Assembly: GCF_003001935.1 (NCBI RefSeq)
Contig: NZ_PVNG01000001.1
Location: forward strand, 496,001 to 560,000
Direction of reading: 5' to 3'
Source: Nonomuraea fuscirosea
Lineage (GTDB): Bacteria; Actinomycetota; Actinomycetes; Streptosporangiales; Streptosporangiaceae
DNA length: 64,000 bases
The translations under genes and the position numbers were made by a program. The notes under the pieces are model-generated. The model was not told the DNA's origin and ran no database searches. It saw only the letters and a program-made list of their open reading frames with translations. Of this stretch, positions 17,048 through 25,725 are shown piece by piece; position 1 is the stretch's first letter; each line of letters begins with the position of its first letter.

Positions 17048-18097
17048 TTGAACCAGTACAACTACGGGGACCAGTTCGAGCAGACCGCACAGCCGTACCA
17101 GCAGCAGCCGCAGGTGCCGCAGCAGCAGGTCGCCCAGCAGCAGCCCGCGCAGCTGGCCGGCCAGTTCGCCCAGCGGTTCCAGCTGCTGGCGAGCAACATC
17201 GAACGCATCATCCGCGGCAAGCACGAGGCCATCGAGCTGGCGCTGATCTGCCTGTTCGCCGAGGGACACCTGCTGGTCGAGGACGTGCCCGGCACCGGCA
17301 AGACCACGCTCGCCCGCTCCGTCGCGGCCAGCGTGGACGCGGAGTGGCGGCGCATCCAGTTCACGCCCGACCTGCTGCCCAGCGACATCACCGGCGTGTC
17401 CATCTTCAACCAGGCGCACCAGAAGTTCGAGTTCCACCACGGGCCCGTCTTCGCCAACATCGTGCTCGCCGACGAGATCAACCGCGCCTCGCCGAAGACG
17501 CAGGCCGCGCTGCTGGAGGTCATGGAGGAGCGCCGGGTCACGGTGGACGCCGAGCCGCATCCGGTGCCCAGGCCCTTCCTCGTGGTCGCCACGCAGAACC
17601 CGGTCGACATGGACGGCACGTACCCGCTGCCCGAGGCCCAGCTCGACCGGTTCCTGATGAAGATCTCCGTCGGCTACCCGGACCACGTGTCGGAGGTCGA
17701 GGTGCTCAAGGGCATGCCGACGGGGCCGCAGGTCGAGCGGCTGCCGGTGGTGGCGCGCGCCTCCGACGTGGCCGGGATGATCGACTTCGCCTCGCGGATC
17801 CACGTCGCCGATCCCGTCTACGACTACATCGTGGCGCTCTGCGGCGCCACCCGTACCAGCCCCCATCTGCGGCTGGGCGCCAGCCCGCGCGGCAGCCTGG
17901 CGCTGCTGCGCGCGGCCAGGGTCAAGGCCGCCGCGGCCGGACGGCACTTCGTCGTGCCCGAGGACGTCAAGGCGCTGGCCGTGCCCGTCCTGGCGCACCG
18001 CCTGATCCTCACCCCGGAGGCCGATCTGCGCGAGGTCACCGCCGCCGCCGCGCTCGGCGAGATCCTCGCCGGGATGCCGGTGCCGCAGGCGGCGTAG
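17048..18097 (+). CDS. MoxR-family AAA+ ATPase
   Basis: This 349-aa chaperone-like ATPase begins with a Gln/Tyr-rich tail (residues 1-40), followed by the AAA+ core: Walker A VPGTGKTTLA, Walker B IVLADEINRASPKTQ, sensor ATQNPVDMDGTYPLPEAQ and LDRFLMK. MoxR proteins remodel or activate partner complexes, commonly with VWA or DUF58 proteins. TTG at 17048 is chosen because AAGGGG lies about 7 nt upstream and it starts just behind the previous stop. The gene is 10 bp from the stop of the DUF58 partner's ribosome site, in the classic MoxR-DUF58-transglutaminase order. Confidence 0.93.
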   Translation: MNQYNYGDQFEQTAQPYQQQPQVPQQQVAQQQPAQLAGQFAQRFQLLASNIERIIRGKHEAIELALICLFAEGHLLVEDVPGTGKTTLARSVAASVDAEWRRIQFTPDLLPSDITGVSIFNQAHQKFEFHHGPVFANIVLADEINRASPKTQAALLEVMEERRVTVDAEPHPVPRPFLVVATQNPVDMDGTYPLPEAQLDRFLMKISVGYPDHVSEVEVLKGMPTGPQVERLPVVARASDVAGMIDFASRIHVADPVYDYIVALCGATRTSPHLRLGASPRGSLALLRAARVKAAAAGRHFVVPEDVKALAVPVLAHRLILTPEADLREVTAAAALGEILAGMPVPQAA

Positions 18098-18107
18098 GGT
18101 GCGGCTC

Positions 18108-19217
18108 ATGGCGGTGCTGACGCCGCTCGGGCGCGGCACGCTGGCCGGCGCCGTCGTCCTGTACGCGGCCGGGTTCGCGCTCGGCTACCCCGAGCCCGTC
18201 GTGCTCGCCACGGGCGCCCTGCTCGCGCTGGCCGCCGCCTTGGCCTGGACCGCGCCGAAGCCGCGGCTGGAGGTGCACAGGGAGGTCACGCCGGTCAAGG
18301 TGCCGCGCGGCGAGGCCGCGGTGGCCGTGCTGAACGTGGCCAACCTCGGCGGCCGCGGCCTGTCCGGGCTGCGCGCCCAGGACCGGATCGGGGCCGACGA
18401 GCACACCGTCGACCTGCCCAGGCTGCCCAAGGGGGCGACGCGGACGGTGTCGTACCCGCTGCCGACCGGCACCCGGGGGGAGATCCCGGTGGGGCCGCTC
18501 GCGCTCGTGCGCGCCGACCCGTTCGGGCTGACGCGCCGCGTGCGCGAGTACGGCCGGCCCGTCACCCTGCTCGTCCGGCCCCGCACGGTCCCCCTGTCCG
18601 TCCCGCCGTCCGGCAAGGCCCACCACCTGGAGGGCCCCACCAGCGACAACGCGCCCAGCGGCACGGTCACCTTCCACACCCTGCGCGAGTACGTGGTGGG
18701 CGACGACCTGCGTCACGTCCACTGGAGGTCGAGCGCCCGCACGGGGACGCTGATGGTGCGCCAGCTCATCGACGCCAGCCTGCCGACGACGACGGTCCTG
18801 CTCGACACGCGGGGGCTGACGGAGCCGGCGGTGGACGCGGCCGCCTCGGTCGCGGTGGCCGCCGCCCGGGCCGGCTTCCCGGTACGGCTCCGCACCGACG
18901 CCGGGCCCCTGCCCGACACCAAGTCGGACGCGGAGGCGGTCCTGGACCGGCTCGCCCTGGTCCAGGCGCGCACGTCGGGAGCCGCCGGCGCTTCGGGAGT
19001 CACGGAGGCGCTGCGGACGGCGCGGGGCGGGGGATCGCTGGTGCTGGTGACGGGGGACCCGGCTGAGGTGGGGCGGGCCGCGGGAGTGCGGCGCCGCTTC
19101 GACCGGGTCATCTGCGTGTACGTCGGCGCCGGCCCCGCACCGGCCGCGCCGCCCGGGGTGTCGCTGGTACGCGTCTCGTCACTGGAGGAGTTGCCGGTGG
19201 CGTGGGGCGCCCGATGA
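18108..19217 (+). CDS. DUF58 domain-containing protein
   Basis: This 369-aa protein has two N-terminal hydrophobic segments (about residues 8-45), then a beta-rich extracellular or cytosolic region and the DUF58 core with LREYVVGDDLRHVHWRSSAR, the family hallmark. The C-terminal half resembles a von Willebrand-type Rossmann fold (TTVLLDTRG). It is the usual partner of MoxR ATPases. ATG at 18108 was picked over GTG 18099 because TAGGG lies 8 nt before it. Its stop overlaps the next start (ATGA at 19214). Confidence 0.88.
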   Translation: MAVLTPLGRGTLAGAVVLYAAGFALGYPEPVVLATGALLALAAALAWTAPKPRLEVHREVTPVKVPRGEAAVAVLNVANLGGRGLSGLRAQDRIGADEHTVDLPRLPKGATRTVSYPLPTGTRGEIPVGPLALVRADPFGLTRRVREYGRPVTLLVRPRTVPLSVPPSGKAHHLEGPTSDNAPSGTVTFHTLREYVVGDDLRHVHWRSSARTGTLMVRQLIDASLPTTTVLLDTRGLTEPAVDAAASVAVAAARAGFPVRLRTDAGPLPDTKSDAEAVLDRLALVQARTSGAAGASGVTEALRTARGGGSLVLVTGDPAEVGRAAGVRRRFDRVICVYVGAGPAPAAPPGVSLVRVSSLEELPVAWGAR

Positions 19218-21640
19218 CCGATCAGACCCTCGGCGGCCCACCCGGCCCCGTACCGCCGCCCGGGTACGGGCCTCCGCCTGGTGCCGTCCCTGGGCACGGG
19301 CCGGTGGGCGGCGTATCCGCTCATGAGGCGGCGCCGGTGGGCGCGCCCGGTTCAGGTGGGCACGGACCTGGGGCGGCACCAGCCGGTGGACCCGGCGGCG
19401 GCGCGGCGTCCGGCGGCCTGGCCGGCGGCGAGCGGGCGGCGGGCTCGCGGTCGTCCCGGCACGACCGTGCCGGGTCCAGTCGGCGCACCCGGCGGGCCGC
19501 GACCGGCGGCGACCGGCGCGCGGACACCCAGGACGGCGGCGACCGGCGCGCGGACACTCGGGAGGGCGGCGAGTGGCGGGGGCGCGGGGCGGACGGGCCC
19601 GGGTGGCGGTGGGCGGCCGGGCTGGGGGTCGTGGCGGCGACCGCGGCCGTGGCCGGATGGGGGTTCCACCGGGTCTTCCCGTCGGACGGGCTGCTCCTGG
19701 CCGTCGTCCCCGCCGCCGTGGCCCCCGCCGTCGTCGCCGCGCTCGTCCGCCGCCGCCCGCTCTGGCTGGCCCTGGCCTTGGACGTGCTGCTCTGGCTGGC
19801 CGGCACCGTCCCCCTCTACCAGGCACTCACCCCCACGGTCCTGGCCGACGTGGGCAACGCCTGGCACGCCCTGCTCACCACCCTCCTGCCCGCCCAGCCG
19901 GAACCCCGGTTGCTGGTCCTCGTGCACACCCTGGTCTGGGCCGCCGCCACCATCGGCGCGGAGATCCTGACCCGTACCAGAACCAAGATCGTCGCCGCCC
20001 TGCCCGCCCTCGCCGTCTACGGCGTGGCACTGCTGCTCGGCGTGGACGGCGAGGGCTCCAATCTCCCGGTCGCCGCCGCGCTCTTCGTACTGACCGCCGC
20101 CCTCGCCCTCCTGCGCGACGGCCGCTCGCCCGTCTGGCTGCTCACCGGCCTTCCCGCGGCGGCCGCCCTGGCCGCGCTGGCGCTGGTGGCGGGCCCGCTG
20201 CTGCCGATGGCGGCGCAGCCGTACAACCCCAGGAACGACGTCGAACTGCCCCCGCCGGCCCGCGTGGACAGCGTCAGCCCGCTCGACCGCGTCTCCGCGT
20301 GGCTGCAGATCCCCGACCGCGACCTGTTCACCGTCAGGGCCGACAAGCCGCAGAACTGGCGGCTGGCCGTGCTCGACCGGTACGACGGCGTCCGCTGGAC
20401 CTCGAGCGCCCGCTTCCAGCCCACCGGCGGCCGGGTCCCCGAGGGCGAGTGGACGGGCGCGGCGGACGTCGTCCACCAGAAGGTGACGTTCGGTGGCCTG
20501 CCCGGCACCTGGCTGCCCGCCGCCGAACGCCCCGAGAACGTCACCGGCGTACGCGGCCTGGCGGTGGACCCGGGCAGCGGTGCCCTGCTCACCACCGGTG
20601 GCAAGCCGGGCAAGGGATTCGGTTACCAGGTGACCTCGCGCGTGCCCAAACCGTCCAAGGAGGACCTGCTCGTCGCCACGCCCGTACGCGACCCCGCCCT
20701 GACCGCGTTCCCCGCAGGCCCGCAGGAACGGCTGTTCCGCCGGCTCGCCCAGCAGGCCGTCAAGGGCGCCGACGCGCCCATCAAGCAGGCTTACCGCCTG
20801 CAGAGTTACCTGCGCACCAACGCCAGTTACGACGTCACCGCCCCTCCGGGGCACTCGCTCAAGGGGCTGGAGTTCTTCCTGCAGACCACTCACCGGGGGA
20901 CGTCGGAGCAGTTCGCGGCCACGTTCGCGCTCATGGCAAGAACCCTCGGGCTGCCGTCACGGGTGGTCGTGGGGTTCCGGCCGGGGCAGGCGTCCGGCGG
21001 GGCTTATCACGTCAAGTCGGGACATGTGATGGCGTGGGCGGAGATCGAGTTCGAAGGGCTGGGCTGGCGGCCGTTCTATCCGACGCCGGGACGCAGCGGG
21101 GCCAAGGACGACCACGAGGTCGTCTCGTCGGCGATCGAGGAGAGCGAGGAACTGGAGGGGGAGTTCGCCAAGGGCGGCAGCGACCGGTCACGGCGGTCCG
21201 AACCGCAGGCCACGGGGAACGGCGAGCAGGACGGCTCCGGCCCGCCGGTCTGGGTGATCGCGGCGGTGGCGGCGGGCGGCCTGCTCGTGGCGTACGGCGT
21301 CGTGATCGTGGTGGTGCCGTGGCGGCGCAGGCGCGGCCGCCGTCTGGCGCCGGGCCCGGAGCGGCGGGTGCTCGGGGCGTGGCGGCAGACGTGCGACGAC
21401 CTGGGGCTGCGGGGTGAGCCCGCGCTGACGGCGGAGGACGTGCTGTCCCGCCAGCCCGCCGACATCTCACCGCATCTCCGGCCGTTGGCCGAAATTTCGA
21501 ACTTCGTCCGGTACGCCCCCGAAGCCGGTACCGACACGGCGGCCACAGAAGCCTGGCACCACAGCGACGCCATCCGCCGGATCGTCCGCGCCCGCACCCC
21601 CTTCACCATCCGCCTGCGCGACCGTCTGCTGCTGCGATAA
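19214..21640 (+). CDS. Transglutaminase-like TgpA-type membrane protein with degenerate catalytic triad
   Basis: This 808-aa protein opens with a Pro/Gly-rich, Arg-rich cytosolic tail (about 140 residues, containing a repeated GGDRRADT motif), then several transmembrane segments (about 145-340), an extracellular domain, a transglutaminase fold, one more transmembrane segment (about 680-700) and a cytosolic DUF4129-like tail. In the transglutaminase fold the expected Cys is Ser564 (GTSEQFAATFALMAR), the expected His is Met606 (HVMAWAEIEF) and the expected Asp is Tyr622 (PFYPTP), so catalysis is probably lost. It closes the MoxR/DUF58 operon and likely acts as a structural or binding partner in the envelope. 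Confidence 0.85.
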   Translation: MTDQTLGGPPGPVPPPGYGPPPGAVPGHGPVGGVSAHEAAPVGAPGSGGHGPGAAPAGGPGGGAASGGLAGGERAAGSRSSRHDRAGSSRRTRRAATGGDRRADTQDGGDRRADTREGGEWRGRGADGPGWRWAAGLGVVAATAAVAGWGFHRVFPSDGLLLAVVPAAVAPAVVAALVRRRPLWLALALDVLLWLAGTVPLYQALTPTVLADVGNAWHALLTTLLPAQPEPRLLVLVHTLVWAAATIGAEILTRTRTKIVAALPALAVYGVALLLGVDGEGSNLPVAAALFVLTAALALLRDGRSPVWLLTGLPAAAALAALALVAGPLLPMAAQPYNPRNDVELPPPARVDSVSPLDRVSAWLQIPDRDLFTVRADKPQNWRLAVLDRYDGVRWTSSARFQPTGGRVPEGEWTGAADVVHQKVTFGGLPGTWLPAAERPENVTGVRGLAVDPGSGALLTTGGKPGKGFGYQVTSRVPKPSKEDLLVATPVRDPALTAFPAGPQERLFRRLAQQAVKGADAPIKQAYRLQSYLRTNASYDVTAPPGHSLKGLEFFLQTTHRGTSEQFAATFALMARTLGLPSRVVVGFRPGQASGGAYHVKSGHVMAWAEIEFEGLGWRPFYPTPGRSGAKDDHEVVSSAIEESEELEGEFAKGGSDRSRRSEPQATGNGEQDGSGPPVWVIAAVAAGGLLVAYGVVIVVVPWRRRRGRRLAPGPERRVLGAWRQTCDDLGLRGEPALTAEDVLSRQPADISPHLRPLAEISNFVRYAPEAGTDTAATEAWHHSDAIRRIVRARTPFTIRLRDRLLLR

Positions 21641-21643
21641 CCG

Positions 21644-22603
21644 ATGAGAAGCGTCGAGGCCCAGCTCCTGCACCGCCCTCCCGGCCTGACGGCGGGCGAG
21701 ATCGTCCGGCGCCTGACGGCCGTCCAGGCCCAGGACGTGCCCTCCGCCCTGCTCGCCTTCCGGGCTCGCTCCGCCACCCTCACCAGGGCCGACGTCGAGG
21801 CCGCCGGACAGGCCCGCGAGCTCGTCAGGACGTGGGGCCCGCGCGGCACCCTCCACCTCGTGCACGCCGAGGACCTCCCCTGGATCCACGCCCTCACCAG
21901 CAGCGCCACGAACGCCCGGCGCCGCCTGGCCGAGGAGGGCGTCACCGGCGACGACCTGCTCGCCCTCATCGACCGCGCCCTCGCGGGCCGGGGCCCGCTC
22001 ACCAAGGCCGAACTGGAGGAACGTCTCGCGGGCCGGGCCCGCGGTCAGGGCGTCGTGCACCTGGTGGCGCTGGCCGCCCACCACGGGCTGGCCGTACTCG
22101 GGCCGTCCCGCGCGGGCAAGCCCACGTACGTCCACGCCGCCGACTGGCTCGGCGCGCCCATCACGCCCGAGCCCGACCGCGACCGCGCACTGAAGGAACT
22201 GGCCGTCCGCTACCGCCGCGCCCACCACCCCGCCGACCCCGAGGACCTGGCCGCCTGGTCCGGCCTCCCGCTCGGACAGGCCCGCCGCGCCTGGGCCATG
22301 AGCGCCGCCCCCGCGCCTGTGCCACGTACGGCCCCTTTCGTCCGGCTCGCCCCCGCCTTCGACGAATACCTGATGGGCTGGCGCGACCGGACGCCGATCC
22401 TGGCCGCCGAGCACGCGCGGAAGGTCTTCCCAGGAGGCGGCATCCTGCGGCCCGTCGTGCTGGTGAACGGCCTGATCCAGGGCGTGTGGACGCGGAAGGG
22501 CACGCGCGCGAGCGTGGAACCGTTCGGCGACCTTCCCGGGGAGATGCTCGACGCGGAGATCACCGACGTCCACCGCTTCCTCAGCGTGGAGACGCGGGCG
22601 TGA
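21644..22603 (+). CDS. Winged-helix DNA-binding protein, AlkZ/YcaQ (HTH_42) family
   Basis: This 319-aa protein resembles the AlkZ/YcaQ family of winged-helix DNA glycosylases. The signature VRTWGPRGTLHLVHAED is present, as is VQAQD near residue 28, matching the catalytic QxQ motif of AlkZ-type enzymes rather than the QxD of YcaQ. AlkZ homologues unhook DNA crosslinks or remove bulky alkylated bases, some as self-resistance enzymes. The gene starts 3 bp after the transglutaminase-like gene, so it may be co-transcribed. No biosynthetic cluster for a DNA-alkylating product is visible nearby, so a housekeeping repair role is more likely. Confidence 0.75.
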   Translation: MRSVEAQLLHRPPGLTAGEIVRRLTAVQAQDVPSALLAFRARSATLTRADVEAAGQARELVRTWGPRGTLHLVHAEDLPWIHALTSSATNARRRLAEEGVTGDDLLALIDRALAGRGPLTKAELEERLAGRARGQGVVHLVALAAHHGLAVLGPSRAGKPTYVHAADWLGAPITPEPDRDRALKELAVRYRRAHHPADPEDLAAWSGLPLGQARRAWAMSAAPAPVPRTAPFVRLAPAFDEYLMGWRDRTPILAAEHARKVFPGGGILRPVVLVNGLIQGVWTRKGTRASVEPFGDLPGEMLDAEITDVHRFLSVETRA

Positions 22604-22661
22604 AGCCGAATCGGCCTATCGGGTGATTAGTCATGAGCACCGATCCACCGGAAGGTTGCAC

Positions 22662-23237
22662 ATGACAGGGGAGAGCATCGCGGCCATGATGCCCTGGGCG
22701 GCCCGCGCGCCGGGAAAGCTCGCGGACGAGGCGGCGTTCGAGGCGGCGTTCGACGCGCACTTCGGCGAGATCCACGCCTACGTCGCCCAGCGCGTCGGCC
22801 CCGACCACGCCGAGGACATCGTGGCCGAGACCTTCCTCACCGCGTTCAGGAAGCGCGCCCAGTACGACCCGTCCCGCGCGGGGGTGCGGGCCTGGCTGTA
22901 CGGCATCGCCACGAACCTCGTCGGCAAACACCGCCGCCTGGAGGCCCGCACCCTGCGCGCGCTCGTCCGCTGCGCCCCCGACACCGACGCGCCGGGACAC
23001 GAGGAGACGGTCGCCGTACGGGTCAGCGCCCAGAGCCTGCGGCCGGAACTGGCCGCCGCCCTGGCCGGGCTGAACCGGGGCGACCGCGACGTCCTGCTGC
23101 TGGTCGCGCTGGCCGGGCTCGGCCACGACGAGATCGCCACGGCGCTCGGCATCCCGTACGGCACCGTCTGCTCCCGCCTGAACCGGGCCAGAAGGAAACT
23201 GCGGGCGCTGCTCGGGGAGGTGGCCGTCCATGGATGA
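22662..23237 (+). CDS. ECF-type RNA polymerase sigma factor
   Basis: This 191-aa sigma-70 family protein has region 2 (FGEIHAYVAQRVG to AEDIVAETFLTAF, then RAWLYGIATNLV) and region 4 (LNRGDRDVLLLVALAGLGHD, EIATALGIPYGTVCSRLNRA). There is no region 1.1 or 3, so it is an extracytoplasmic-function type. ATG at 22662 is used because GGAAGG sits 6 nt upstream; in-frame starts further up lack this. Its last 8 bp overlap the start of the next gene, which encodes a membrane-anchored partner that may act as anti-sigma factor. Confidence 0.92.
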   Translation: MTGESIAAMMPWAARAPGKLADEAAFEAAFDAHFGEIHAYVAQRVGPDHAEDIVAETFLTAFRKRAQYDPSRAGVRAWLYGIATNLVGKHRRLEARTLRALVRCAPDTDAPGHEETVAVRVSAQSLRPELAAALAGLNRGDRDVLLLVALAGLGHDEIATALGIPYGTVCSRLNRARRKLRALLGEVAVHG

Positions 23238-24012
23238 GCTGATCCGCGACCTGTACGGGACGCCCCGCGAGGACCCGCGGGCCCGGCAGCGGGTGTGGCG
23301 CAAGGTGACGGCCAGACGCCGGCGCGCGCGGCTGACCTGGATGGCGATCCCCGTCACCGCGGCGCTGACGGCGATCCTGCTGACCGTGCTCCCCGCCGCC
23401 GACCCGCCGCCGGTCCCCGGCCGCTCGATCCTGCTGACGGCCGCCGCCTCCGCCGCGTCCAGCGGATCCGCGGGTGCGTACTGGCACGTCAGGAAGCAGC
23501 GCGACGGCGGCCCTGAGACCGAACTCTGGGTGAACGCCCGAGGCCGGGCCTGGACCGCCGAGCGCGGGCGGGTCAGCCGCGTCACCGGCCGGCCGCCGTT
23601 CAGCCTGGCCGGGCGCGGCATGACGTACGAACAGATCCGGGCCCTGCCCGCGGAGGCGGGCGCGCTGCGCGACCAGGTGGCCGCCCTGTTGCCCGACGGC
23701 TCACGCGGGCTGCTCGCCGACGCGCTCAGCGGCCTGCTGTGGACCAAGCCGTCGGCCCCCGGCGTGCGCGCGGCCGCGTACCGGGCCCTGGCCGACCTGC
23801 CCGAGGTCCGCTACCTGGGGGCCGCCACGGACCCGCGGGGGCGCGGCGGGGAGGCGTTCGCCTACGGGCTGCCCTCCGGCGTGCGGCGCACGTTGATCAT
23901 CGACCCGGCGTCCTCGCAGGTGCTGTCCAGCGTCGACAGCGGTCAGGGCGGCCGCTCGGAACTCGTCCTGACCGCCGGCTGGACCGACCAGGCCCCTCCG
24001 AACCTCCCCTGA
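23230..24012 (+). CDS. CU044_5270-type membrane protein, probable partner of the ECF sigma factor
   Basis: This 260-aa protein has a short basic N-terminal cytosolic segment (about 35 residues), one transmembrane helix (about residues 38-56, WMAIPVTAALTAILLTVL) and an extracellular domain with YWHVRKQRDGG and LPSGVRRTLIIDPASSQVL, the pattern I associate with the actinobacterial CU044_5270 family. These are regularly encoded directly after ECF sigma genes and are thought to sense envelope conditions or hold the sigma factor. The 8-bp overlap with the sigma gene indicates translational coupling. Confidence 0.75.
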   Translation: MDELIRDLYGTPREDPRARQRVWRKVTARRRRARLTWMAIPVTAALTAILLTVLPAADPPPVPGRSILLTAAASAASSGSAGAYWHVRKQRDGGPETELWVNARGRAWTAERGRVSRVTGRPPFSLAGRGMTYEQIRALPAEAGALRDQVAALLPDGSRGLLADALSGLLWTKPSAPGVRAAAYRALADLPEVRYLGAATDPRGRGGEAFAYGLPSGVRRTLIIDPASSQVLSSVDSGQGGRSELVLTAGWTDQAPPNLP

Positions 24013-24141
24013 CCCGCGCCTCCTCACCCGCCGCGCACGTGTGACTTCAGCGCGTGTGACCCCGGCCCGGCCATAGGGGTGGCGGCCTCGCCCTGGGCCT
24101 GAGGCATATGCCGGTCAATTCACCCTTTGGAGCATGACGAC

Positions 24142-25725
24142 GTGTTCTGGCGTGCCCGCTCGACCTCAGGCAAGGCCATCTGCCTGAGCGATCAGTTCCC
24201 CGGAATCAAGGTGGAGGAGGTGATGCGCGGCCAGGTGACCTTCGTCGGCCTGCCACCGGTAGAACTCGGCACCGGCGAGATCGACTGGACCGCGAACCCG
24301 CACGGCAACCGTTCCTGGGCGCTCAACCTGCACACGCTGCGCTGGATGGGGCGGCTGGTCGGCGCGTACGAGCAGGGCGGTGATCGAGCCTGCCTCGACC
24401 GCGCCGCCGACATCACCACCCAGTGGCTGCGCGCCAACCCGAGAGGCGGCGCCGGCGTCAGCCCGTGGGCGTGGGCCGAGCACGCCGTAGCGCTGCGCGC
24501 CCCCGTCCTGGTGTGCCTCAGCGAACACGTCCGGACGCCCGCCCTGTGGGACTCCCTGGCCGAGCACGGGGAGGTCCTGGCCGACCCGGCGCTCTACCGC
24601 GAAGGCCACAACCACGGCCTGGACCAGGACATCGCCCTCCTGGTCGTGGGCTGCCGCCTGGGCCGGGCCCGCTGGCGTGACCTGGCCGTACGCAGGATGA
24701 CCGGCTCCGCGGAACGCGCCATCGACGCCCAGGGCGTCCTGCACGAACAGGCTCCCCGCTACGGCCTCTACGTCCACCGCCGCCTCGGCGTCGCCCTGCG
24801 CGCCATCCGCGAGAGCGGCACCGAGCCCCCCGAACGGCTGCTGGCCAGACGGCGCGCCCTGGAGACCTACGTGGCCCACGCCACCCAGCCCGACGGCCGG
24901 CTCGTCCCCATCGGCGACAGCCCCGCCGACACCCGCGCGGACGGCTTCCCCCACGAGGGACCGACGGTGCGGGTCTTCGACGGGGGTTACGTCTTCGGCC
25001 GAACCGCCTGGGACGACCCGCACTCCGCGTACTACTCGATCAGATTCGGCCCCGGCCGCCGCCTGCACGGCCACGAGGACCACCTCGGCATCACCTACGC
25101 CGCCCAGGGCCGCCGCATCCTCGTGGAAGCCGGCTTCCACTCCTACGAACGCACCGGCTACGTCGACTGGACCCGCTCACCCGAAGCCCACAACGTCCCC
25201 ATCCCCACCACCGGCACCTTCCGCCCCGGCACCCCCACCCACCTCCTCTCCTCCTCCATCACCCCGGCCACCCAGTCCTTCACCCTCACCGACGACGCCT
25301 ACGGCATCCGCAGAACCCGCCACATCGTGATCAACCACGGAACGGATTGGCTGGCAGTACACGACACCGCCGACTCAGGCACCCTACGCGCCACCTTCCA
25401 CCTCGACCCTTCCCTCAAGCTTCTGTCCCGGGGCGACGGGGCGGTGGTCCTGGGCGACGACACAGGCTTCCGCGTCACCCTCCTGCATTTCCCGGGAGAG
25501 GGGGAGTCGATACGGCCCGGGCTGGTCTCCACCGGTTACCTCCGCACCGCTGAGAACATCACCGTCCTGTCGCCGGAGGCACAGAGCGTCCTGACGGTGA
25601 TCGTGCCGCAGGACGGTCGTTGCGGGCCCATGGCTTGTGGTGAACGTCGGCGATGCCCATCACTTGCGTCGGTCCAGAAGGACGGGCTTGAGCTGGCGAA
25701 ATATTTCGGTCGCATCCGCCAATGA
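24142..25725 (+). CDS. Heparinase II/III-like polysaccharide-degrading protein
   Basis: This 527-aa protein has an N-terminal alpha/alpha-toroid (NRSWALNLHTLRWMGRLV; GHNHGLDQDIALL with Asn-His) and a C-terminal beta-sandwich (GRRLHGHEDHLGITYAAQG; LVEAGFHSYERTGYVDW), as in the heparinase II/III lyase family acting on uronic-acid polysaccharides. No signal peptide is visible, so it may be cytosolic, as for some alginate-lyase-like relatives. GTG at 24142 is preferred because GGAG lies 9 nt upstream; TTG 24127 has no ribosome site. Its last 66 bp overlap the 3' end of the convergent lipoprotein gene, and the tail after VLTVIVPQDG looks unlike the rest. Confidence 0.8.
   Translation: MFWRARSTSGKAICLSDQFPGIKVEEVMRGQVTFVGLPPVELGTGEIDWTANPHGNRSWALNLHTLRWMGRLVGAYEQGGDRACLDRAADITTQWLRANPRGGAGVSPWAWAEHAVALRAPVLVCLSEHVRTPALWDSLAEHGEVLADPALYREGHNHGLDQDIALLVVGCRLGRARWRDLAVRRMTGSAERAIDAQGVLHEQAPRYGLYVHRRLGVALRAIRESGTEPPERLLARRRALETYVAHATQPDGRLVPIGDSPADTRADGFPHEGPTVRVFDGGYVFGRTAWDDPHSAYYSIRFGPGRRLHGHEDHLGITYAAQGRRILVEAGFHSYERTGYVDWTRSPEAHNVPIPTTGTFRPGTPTHLLSSSITPATQSFTLTDDAYGIRRTRHIVINHGTDWLAVHDTADSGTLRATFHLDPSLKLLSRGDGAVVLGDDTGFRVTLLHFPGEGESIRPGLVSTGYLRTAENITVLSPEAQSVLTVIVPQDGRCGPMACGERRRCPSLASVQKDGLELAKYFGRIRQ

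Noticed and set aside
24013..24141. Promoter or riboswitch in the 129-bp gap before the heparinase-like gene
   Set aside because: Only a weak GC-rich hairpin and a repeated CGTGTGAC were seen; no known riboswitch fold or clear promoter pair.
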